From: Mycobacterium sp. ST-F2 | GTDB taxonomy: Bacteria; Actinomycetota; Actinomycetes; Mycobacteriales; Mycobacteriaceae | NCBI RefSeq assembly: GCF_001905655.1 | Contig: NZ_JMHT01000052.1 | Location: forward strand, 1 to 55,450 | DNA: 55,450 bases | Reading direction: 5' to 3' | Shown: positions 43,255-55,450 of the stretch, piece by piece | How positions within the stretch are numbered: position 1 is the stretch's first letter | Layout: every line of letters begins with the position of its first letter | Made by a program: the position numbers and the translations under genes | Notes under the pieces: model-generated | The model's database searches: none | Seen by the model: the letters and a program-made list of their open reading frames with translations, nothing else | Told to the model about the DNA's origin: nothing

Positions 43255-43584
43255 ATGATTTTCAAAGGAGTGCGCGACGGGAAGCCCTATCCCGAGCACG
43301 GGCTGAGCTACCGCGAATGGGCCCAGATTCCGCCGCGACAGCTGCGCCTCGACGAGATCGTCACCACCACCACGGTCCTGGCCCTGGATCGGCTGCTGTC
43401 CGAGGATTCGACGTTCTACGGCGATCTGTTCCCCCATGCGGTGCGCTGGCAGGGCACCATCTATCTGGAAGACGGCCTGCACCGCGCGGTGCGGTCGGCG
43501 CTGCGGAACCGGGTCGTGCTGCACGCCCGGGTGTACGACATGGATGTGCCGCTGTCGCAGCAGATTGCACCGAACGGCCAGTGA
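43255..43584 (+). CDS. Conserved hypothetical protein, Rv2375-like
   Basis: A 109-residue protein started at the ATG at 43255. IFKGVRDGKPYPEHGLSYRE, WAQIPPRQLRLDEIVTTT and GTIYLEDGLHRAVRSALRNR are compact conserved segments; I recognise no catalytic motif. It lies between hrcA (divergent) and mbtH (convergent), matching Rv2375. The GGAG at 43241-43244 is a weak ribosome-binding site. Function unknown. Confidence 0.7.
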   Translation: MIFKGVRDGKPYPEHGLSYREWAQIPPRQLRLDEIVTTTTVLALDRLLSEDSTFYGDLFPHAVRWQGTIYLEDGLHRAVRSALRNRVVLHARVYDMDVPLSQQIAPNGQ

Positions 43585-43597
43585 CGGCGCGCCGGCA

Positions 43598-43810
43598 TCA
43601 GCCGGCCAGGGAATCCCGCAACGTCTTGGGCCGGATGTCGGTCCAGGTCTCTTCGACGTAGGCCAGGCAGTCGGCACGCGTGCTCTCACCGAACACGACC
43701 CGCCAGCCAGCGGGCACGTCGGCGAACACCGGCCACAGGCTGTGCTGCTCTTCGTCGTTGATCAGGACGTAGAACGCACCGTTCTCGTCATCGAACGGAT
43801 TGCTGCTCAT
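43598..43810 (-). CDS. mbtH: MbtH-family protein
   Basis: A 70-residue protein with the MbtH signature: SSNPFDDENGAFYVLINDEE, QHSLWPVFADVPAGWRVVFG and WTDIRPKTLRD, with the three conserved tryptophans. MbtH proteins bind and activate the adenylation domains of NRPSs, here those of MbtE/MbtF. The gene overlaps the mbtG 3' end by 23 bases, so it is in the mbt operon. It is the last gene of the run; the order matches Rv2377c. Confidence 0.96.
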   Translation of the reverse strand: MSSNPFDDENGAFYVLINDEEQHSLWPVFADVPAGWRVVFGESTRADCLAYVEETWTDIRPKTLRDSLAG

Positions 43811-45080
43811 GGCAACTCCTCGCGGATTGTGGGGACAGTTCGGCACCCAGCACGCGGTCGCTGAGCAGACCGAGGCAGCTGAGGTTCGGGAATCCGGGGC
43901 CCTGGGTGAGCCAGGACAGGCTGGGCAGGAACAACTTCGGCGTGACGCCGCTGACGGCGAGGTCGTAGCCGATGGACCGCTGCAGCGAGTCCGATGACAG
44001 CGGAGCACCGATGCCGAGTTCCAGTAGGTCGAGCGCGTCCTGACTCAGCAGCGGGGCGAACCACATGGCGTCGGCACCGGAGCCGTCGATCACGAGGTCG
44101 AAACCGTGCACCGTCTCCAGGTTGCCGGACTCGCGTTCGGTCTGCAGGGTCAACCGGATTCGGTCCTGTTGGGGCACGGCATGGGCGACGCGCCCGCGCA
44201 GGTGCCGGATGCGGTCGTCGGCCAGCAGCGAATCCTGGACGCGGGCGGAGAACACGCCGCGGTCCGTGCGGGCCATGGCATCCCGGCGTTCGGTGATGCT
44301 GAGCCCGGCCCACCCGGTCGGGTCGGAGAACAGGGTGTTCTCGAAGTAGCCCTCGCCGCGGGTGAACAGGGTGACGCCCGGCGAGATGACCGTGATGGTC
44401 GAGACCCGGTGGGAGAACAGCTCATCGAGCATGGTCGCGGCGGTTTCGCCACCGCCGATGACCGCCACGCGTTCGGCGTTGATGCGCTCGTCCTGGGCGA
44501 CGCGGTGCCAGAACTGCGCGATCGACAGTACCCGCGGGTGCCCCGGGAGAATCGAGCGCTCGGCCTGTCCCGGCCCGGTGATCATCACGCCGTCGGCGCG
44601 GACCTGCTGATCACGGCAGTGCAGCACCCACTGGTCGCCGTCCACCGACAGCTGGGTGACTTCGCCCGTGATCACCTGCATGGCAACGTTTTCCGCCACC
44701 CAGCCCAGGTACTGGCTCCAGCGCCGGTGGGTGGGCGCGGGCCGGCCGCGGTCGATCCACTCGGCGAACTGTCCTGTCGAGATCAGGTACGACTGCCAAC
44801 TGTGCCGCATCATCCGTTCGTCGAGTTCGACATTGCGGCGGGGCACGAGCGCCGACCGGTATGGGAAGCCGACGTCCTTCTCGGGTCCGGTGCCCAGCCG
44901 GTGCCGGCCGTCGGTCCAACCGCCGGCGGACTGCCAATTGGCCCCGACACCAAGACGTTCCACGGCGATGACGTCGGGCGCGCCCACGCCCATGGCCCGT
45001 AGTTCGGCAGCCTTGGCGGCCACGGCCACCGCTTTCGCACCGGCGCCGATGACGGCCAAAGTGTTTCGGGTCTCGGTCAT
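43788..45080 (-). CDS. mbtG: L-lysine N6-monooxygenase MbtG
   Basis: A 430-residue flavin monooxygenase of the siderophore (SidA/IucD-like) class. LAVIGAGAKAVAVAAKAAEL is the FAD-binding GxGxxx motif, AVIGGGETAATMLDELFSHR is the NADPH-binding motif, and FDLVIDGSGADAMWFAPLL follows. It hydroxylates lysine or the lysyl intermediate of mycobactin, giving the hydroxamate iron ligands. The start is the ATG at 45080, overlapping the mbtF stop (ATGA). Length matches M. tuberculosis MbtG. Confidence 0.95.
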   Translation of the reverse strand: MTETRNTLAVIGAGAKAVAVAAKAAELRAMGVGAPDVIAVERLGVGANWQSAGGWTDGRHRLGTGPEKDVGFPYRSALVPRRNVELDERMMRHSWQSYLISTGQFAEWIDRGRPAPTHRRWSQYLGWVAENVAMQVITGEVTQLSVDGDQWVLHCRDQQVRADGVMITGPGQAERSILPGHPRVLSIAQFWHRVAQDERINAERVAVIGGGETAATMLDELFSHRVSTITVISPGVTLFTRGEGYFENTLFSDPTGWAGLSITERRDAMARTDRGVFSARVQDSLLADDRIRHLRGRVAHAVPQQDRIRLTLQTERESGNLETVHGFDLVIDGSGADAMWFAPLLSQDALDLLELGIGAPLSSDSLQRSIGYDLAVSGVTPKLFLPSLSWLTQGPGFPNLSCLGLLSDRVLGAELSPQSARSCHEQQSVR

Positions 45081-48000
45081 TTCACCACTTCCCTGAGCTG
45101 CGATTCCCACAGCTGCTGCATTTCGCGAATGTCGTCTGCACTGAGAATGTCTGGCACCGTGCGCCATTGGACACCGAGCGCCGCGGCGCCGTCATGGTCG
45201 ATGACCCCCGCCATCAGGATCAGCTCGTGGTGCACGGCGTGGTTCGGTTCGGGCACCGGTGACGCGCCGGCCAGCAGCGCACCGTCGAGTCGCAGCGCGT
45301 CACCGCTCGCACCGAGGTGCACCCGGCCCAGGTAGTTCAGCAGCACCTGAGGCTCGGGGTACGCCGACAACCGCTCGGCGGTGTCCGCACGCAGGTAGCG
45401 CAGCAGCCCGAAGTCGATACCGTGGCCGGGTACCGCCGCGATCTCGGCGCTGACCTGGTGTGGCGCTTCGGAACTGATCCGCAGCGGGTAGATGGCGCTG
45501 AACAGGCCGACGGTGTCGCCGGTGTCGACCCGGTCCCCGGAGACGACGGTGTCGGCACGACCGTGGGTCTCCAGCGCCACCAGCGGAGCCGGAGTGTCCT
45601 GTCCACGGCGCTGCCGCCAGCGGGTGACGGTGCGGGCGGTCGCGGCGGCCAGCAGATCGGTGACCGGCTGGCCGGCCGCGAGCAGACGTGCGGTCAGGTC
45701 CGGGTCGATGATCGCCATGGATACCACCGCATCTGCGGCACAGTCGGTTTCGGGCCGCACGCGGCGGCGACCGAGCGCGGGATCCGGGCCGGCCACCTGG
45801 GCTTCCCAGAAGTCAGCGGTGTCGAGGCGCTGGGCGCGTTCGGCAACCAGCCGGGACCAGGCGCGGTAGCTGGTGTGCTCGCGGATGGTCGCGGGTTCGG
45901 CCCCGGAGGTCAGGGCGTGCCAGCCGTTCTCCAACTCGCCGAGCACAATTCGCCAGGAAGCCGGGTCGACGGCGAGGACGTGAGCACTGAGGACCAGCAC
46001 CTTGCCGCCGGATCCCGTGTGCAGTAGCACCGCGTGCAGCAGGCGTCCCTGCTCCGGATCGAGTCGCTCGACCGCGAGATCGGTCTGCTCGGCGACCGCG
46101 GCCACGACGTCGCCGTCGCCGTCGCCGTCGACGGTGACCTCGGAGAGGACGCCCCCCACCGGATGGTCGACCAGGGTCATGGTGGCCCGGTCCAGGCGGC
46201 TGCGCAGGGCGGGGTGGGCGGCAATGACGTTGTCGAGCAACGTGGTCAATTGCTCGGCGGTGATGGCATCGGGTAGCCGCAGCGCCTGGGTCTGGGCCAG
46301 GCGGCGGGCATCGCCGTGCTGATACAGCCAATGCACGTTGGGCAGCACCGGTACCGGGCCGGAGTCGTCGACAGCCGCTGCGGCCAACTCGTCCTCGGCG
46401 TCCAGTTCGTCGGCCAGTTCACGAATGCTGCTGCAGTCCAGCATCATCCGCGCCCGCAAGGCCAGCCCGCGACGGCGCGCGGCCTGCACCACCGACAGTG
46501 CGACGATGCTGTCGAGCCCCAGATCGAGGAAATCGGCGGTGACGTCGAGGCCCGACGGATCGGCCACTTCGAGGACGTCGGCGAACAACTGGGCCACCTC
46601 CTGTTCGGTGGCGGTCGCCGGAGCCGCTGCCTGCCCAGCGCCTGCCGCGGCATCGACCGCAGCCAGCGCGGCGTCGTCCACCTTGCCGTTGACGGTCAGC
46701 GGAATCTCGTCGACGGCAATGATGTGGTGCGGCACCAGGTATCTCGGCAGCCGCGACGCCAGCATCCGCCGCAACGCGGTGGCCGTGGCCGTGCCGGCGA
46801 CGTAGGCGACCAACCGTGGCCCACTGCCGTGGCGGCGGACGGTGACGTGCGCCGCCCGCACTCCCGGGTGCCCGTGCAGCACCGCGGCAACCTCACCGGG
46901 TTCGACGCGGAAACCGCGGATCTTCACCTGATCGTCAGAACGCCCCTGGAACTGCAGCCCGCCGGTGACCGGATCACGGCGCACCACGTCACCGGTGCGG
47001 TACATCCGCGCGCCGGGCACGAAGGGGTCGGCGACGAATCGCGCGGCGGTCTCGCCGGCGCGGCCCAGATAACCGCGCGTGAGCTGTCCACCAGCCAGGT
47101 AGAGCTCACCGGTGACACCATCCGGCACCGGGCGCAGCCAGGCGTCGAGAACGTAGGCACGCGTCGCGGTGGTCGGGTGCCCGATCGAGGGCGCGTCGTG
47201 CTGGGTGAATGCAGCCACGACGGCTTCGACTGTGGTTTCCGTTGGGCCGTAACAGTTGTAGGCCGACATGCCGGTGCGGTCGCATTCACCGCGGATGGCC
47301 GCCCACGCGTTCGCGTCGACGGCTTCGCCGCCGAGGGCCAGCGCCGTCAGCGGCACCGTCGTCAGCAGACCTTCGGCCTGCAACTGGGTGAACATCGACG
47401 GTGTGGTGTCGATCAGGTCAAGGCCGTACTGGCTGATGGTAGCCACCAGCGCCTCGGCGTCGCGCTGCACCTCATCGCTGACGATGTGCAGGGCATCACC
47501 GTCGAGCAGCGCGGCGAGCGGCTGCCAGGCCGCGTCGAACGTGAACGACCAGGCGTGCGCAACCCGTAGCGGCCGACCGGCTTTCGCGACCGCGGGCCGC
47601 AGCACCCGAGCCGCATGGTCAGCGGCGTAGGCCAGTACCGCGGCATGGGTGCCGACCACGCCCTTGGGCTTGCCGGTGGTGCCCGACGTGAAGACGACGT
47701 AGGCCCCCTGGCCGGGATACGTTGGCTCCGGCTCGAATTCGCCGCGCGGCGTGCTGTATGCGGCGGCCACCAGGGCGTCGTCCACGACCACCGAGGCGTC
47801 GGTCTGGCGCAGAATCTCCTCGACCCGGTCGGCCGGCATCGAGGGATCCAGCGGGACGATCAGGCCACCGGCCTTGAGCACGCCGAGCATCGCGACCACA
47901 TAGTCGGGGCCACGGCGCAGCAGCATAGGCACCGGCGTCTCGGCTGCGACGCCGCGGCGCCGCAGTTCCGCCGCGACGGCGTCGGACGCCTCGTCAAGAC

Positions 48001-49446
48001 CACGGAAGGTCAGGGCGCCGCCGTCGTAGGTCAGCGCCACCGATCCCGGCTTGTTGCGCGCGGTGGCGGTGAACTTCTCGTGGATGCCACCGGTTTCCGT
48101 GGTGGCAGGCGTGCACGCCAGGTCGGGCGCGGTCAGATGGATGCCGACGTCCCGCAGCGGACGGTCCCAGCAGTCGACGAGGCGCTGCATCACCGCAAGC
48201 ACCTGCCGGCCGAGCGTGTCGGGCGAGAGCAGCCCGGTCGCACCGTCTTTCGTCTCGACCAGGATGGTCAGTTCACCGTCGGTCAGGTGAGCGGCGACAG
48301 TGATCGGGAAATGCGCCAGGCTCTGCAGCGCGCGGGGCCGGAATGTGGCTCCGCGGACGTCGAATTCGCCACTGCCGACGAGGGCACCCGGCGGGAAGTT
48401 CTCGTAGACGAGGAGGCTGTCGAACAACTCCCCCACACCGCCGAGGGATCGGAGTTCGGTGTGTGACAGGTAGCTGTGCTCACGCAATTCCGCAGCGTCC
48501 CGCTGCAGCGCCAGGCACTGCTCGCCGACGCCGCGCAGCGGATCCAGCCGAACTCGCAGCGGCACGGTGTTGATGAACAGACCGACCATCGACTCGACGC
48601 CGGCCAGCTCCCCCGGCCGGCCCGAGACCGTGACACCGAAGACGACGTCGCGCCGGTCGGTGAGCACCGACAGGATTGCGGCCCAGGCCATCTGGGTCAG
48701 GGTGTTGACGGTGACACCGCGGGCGCGCGCCGCCTCGACCAGGCGGTGGGTTTCGTCGCGCGGCGCCGTGATCTCGGTGGTGTGCGGGAGGTCGTCGCCG
48801 AGTTCGCCCGACCCGAGTGCCGGCGCCAGCATCGTCGGGCCGTCGAGCCCCGCCAGGTGGTGCTGCCACAGCCGGCGGCCGGCCTCGGGGTCGCGGGCCG
48901 CGAGCCAGCCGATGTAATCGCGGTACGGGCGCGGCGCGGCGGGCAACACCGTGATGTCGCCACCGCCGGCGTACAGGGCCAACAGCTCGCCGACGAACAA
49001 CGGCAGCGACCACCCGTCGATGACGATGTGGTGCGCGATGACCGCGAAACGCCAACATTGCCCCGGCATTTCGATGAGCAGGAAGCGGAGGGCAGGCCCG
49101 CGCTCCAGCGCGAACGGCCGGCGCCGTTCCTGCGCTTCGAGGGCATCGGCGTGTGCGGCCGACTCGGCAGTGAGCCGCTGCCACGGCAGGTCGACCGCAC
49201 TCGGAATCAGCTGCACCGTGCGGGACCCGGCCTGCACGAAGCTGGCCCGCAGGTTCGGATGGCGCACCAACAACGCTGCCGCGCAGTCCCGTAACAGGGC
49301 CGCGTCCACGTCACCCTCGATGTCGGCCGACATCGCGATCAGATACGGGTCGTCCGCCTGATCGAGTTGAGCCATCGAGTACAGCCCCTGCTGCAGCGGG
49401 CTGAGCGCCAGGACGTCCTCGATGACCGGCGCTGGTTGCAGTGTCG

Positions 49447-49450
<4 letters not shown>
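45077..49450 (-). CDS. mbtF: Mycobactin NRPS MbtF (C-A-PCP-E-like)
   Basis: A 1457-residue synthetase, started at the GTG at 49450 overlapping the mbtE stop. Residues 10-430 are a condensation domain (AHHIVIDGW; His140/141, Asp145). Residues 455-920 are an adenylation domain (YVVFTSGTTGKPKGVVGTH; YRTGDVVRR). A PCP follows with LDLGLDSIVA (Ser981). Residues 1020-1450 are epimerisation-like: ETHGR and NYLGR are kept, but the HHxxxDG motif reads HVLAVDP (His1157, Val1158, Pro1163), so the catalytic second His is missing. It adds the C-terminal lysine of mycobactin. The non-active E-like domain is probably structural. Confidence 0.95.
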
Positions 49451-54519
<5,069 letters not shown>

Positions 54520-54520
54520 G

Positions 54521-55450
54521 CTAGCTCTCCACCTTTTCTGTTCTATCGGTTAGCAAATCCACCAGTTCGATACCGGTGATGCCGCTGAGCAACCCGGCCA
54601 GCGGCACGGACCGGCCGGTGCCCCGGCGCAGCCGCTTGCGCAGGTCCAGTGCCAGCAGCGAATCCAGGCCCAGGTCGAATAGGGCCGCGGTCAAGTCGAT
54701 GGCGGCCGGGTCGCCCAGTTTGAGGACGGTGGACAGTTCATGACGAACGACGTCCTCGGGGCGTTCTCCCATGACGGCCGGAACCTGCTGCGCTACAGTC
54801 GGTTCCGCGATATCGGTGGTCGCGCCGAGCAGCATCGCCAGCCGCTCGGCATCGGCGCTGAAGATGAGCGGCGCGGGCGCGTGGGTCCCCAGTGCCGCCT
54901 CGATGGCGACCTCGGGATCCATTTCCCGGAGCCCGGCGCGCTCGATCCGCGCCACCTCCTCGGGAACGGCGATGCCGGCGCCCGGCCACAGTCCCCACCG
55001 CACCGCCACACAGTCGAGGCCCTTGGCGCGGAACTGGCCGGCCAGCACATCCTGCATGCGGTTCACGGCGGCATAGGCGACATGGCCGAGACCGCCCCAC
55101 AGCCCGGACACCGACGAGCACACCAGAATTCGGGCATCCGGACGCAGCGGCCAGTACTCGGCCAGCCGGGCCAGACCCCCGACCTTCGCAGCCGCGGTGG
55201 CGATGAATTCGTCCGCCGCGACCGTCGTGCCGAACGCCGCCGCGCCGGCCGCATGGACCACGAGCGTCGCACCGTCACCGCCGTGGGCCGCCGCGGCGGC
55301 CGAAACCTGCTGGGGCGACGTGATATCGCACTGCACCGACACCACGTCGGTGCCGTCGAGGCCGGCCAGTTGCTGCGCGCCGGTGCCGCTGCGGCTCACC
55401 AGCACGATGCGGCGGGGGGCCCCCCCGGCCAGGGGCCGGCCGCAAAAGAG
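54521..55450 (-). CDS. mbtD: Mycobactin polyketide synthase MbtD, C-terminal part
   Basis: The frame is open to the right edge without a stop, so the N-terminus is missing. The visible 310 codons hold the end of a ketoreductase domain (RIVLVSRSGTG; CSSVSGLWGGLGHVAYAAVN with the catalytic Ser and Tyr) and an acyl carrier protein (FDLGLDSLLALDLRKRL). This is the KR-ACP end of MbtD, which builds the polyketide-derived hydroxy-acid part of mycobactin with MbtC. The stop is one base before the mbtE GTG. The last 15 codons at the edge (LFCGRPLAGGA) read unlike a normal KR nucleotide-binding loop. Confidence 0.9.
   Translation of the reverse strand, partial: LFCGRPLAGGAPRRIVLVSRSGTGAQQLAGLDGTDVVSVQCDITSPQQVSAAAAAHGGDGATLVVHAAGAAAFGTTVAADEFIATAAAKVGGLARLAEYWPLRPDARILVCSSVSGLWGGLGHVAYAAVNRMQDVLAGQFRAKGLDCVAVRWGLWPGAGIAVPEEVARIERAGLREMDPEVAIEAALGTHAPAPLIFSADAERLAMLLGATTDIAEPTVAQQVPAVMGERPEDVVRHELSTVLKLGDPAAIDLTAALFDLGLDSLLALDLRKRLRRGTGRSVPLAGLLSGITGIELVDLLTDRTEKVES

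Overview
The window is high-GC (about 65-70% in the stretches I counted) actinobacterial DNA. It carries a mycobactin cluster (mbtH-mbtG-mbtF-mbtE-mbtD), a DUF222/13E12-type protein, the uspABC sugar importer, ESX-associated (Esp) proteins and dnaG-dgt, smtB-zur and era-ybeY-phoH blocks in a mycobacterial order. It therefore comes from a Mycobacterium/Mycolicibacterium chromosome. From memory, the backbone is collinear with M. tuberculosis from about Rv2314c to mbtD (Rv2381c). No PE, PPE or PE_PGRS gene is visible, which fits a fast-growing species.

Layout. 1-5.5 kb: DUF222 protein (cut by the left edge), AhpD-like protein, threonine aldolase, and the TldD/TldE pair. 5.6-12.5 kb: uspABC importer without its own ATPase; an ECF-type transporter (EcfT plus a single-chain membrane-ABC-ABC fusion) with a divergent MarR regulator and a palindrome-rich promoter; lipoprotein LppP. 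12.6-15.2 kb: small genes (ANTAR-like, GNAT, PRC-barrel, membrane and secreted proteins), tRNA-Asn with its terminator, and an inverted degenerate tRNA-Asn copy. 15.2-20.5 kb: dnaG, dgt and a TPM-domain membrane protein. 20.5-23.5 kb: variable region with an EspA/EspE-like protein plus lipoprotein, then an AT-rich two-gene operon (membrane-anchored phosphoribosyltransferase plus inositol-monophosphatase-like enzyme). 23.5-34.5 kb: housekeeping block glyS, SIMPL, smtB-zur, Nudix, uppS, recO, amiA2, era, corC-like, ybeY, phoH, with a twin palindromic element between amiA2 and era. 34.6-40.1 kb: a small secreted protein and two tandem espE/espF/espH-like triads. 40.1-43.6 kb: rsmE, dnaJ2, hrcA and an Rv2375-like gene. 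43.6-55.45 kb: the mycobactin genes, reading leftwards, with mbtD cut by the right edge.

How the genes work together. The mbt genes build the lysine/polyketide part of the siderophore. smtB-zur senses zinc. recO, uppS, era, ybeY and phoH form a conserved growth and RNA-maturation block. The less expected content is the tandem orphan Esp triads, the EspA-like/lipoprotein pair and the low-GC phosphoribosyltransferase/phosphatase operon. These last two lie between the Rv2345-like gene and glyS, an interval that in M. tuberculosis also holds accessory genes. Family names rest on motif recognition by eye; no database search was possible.
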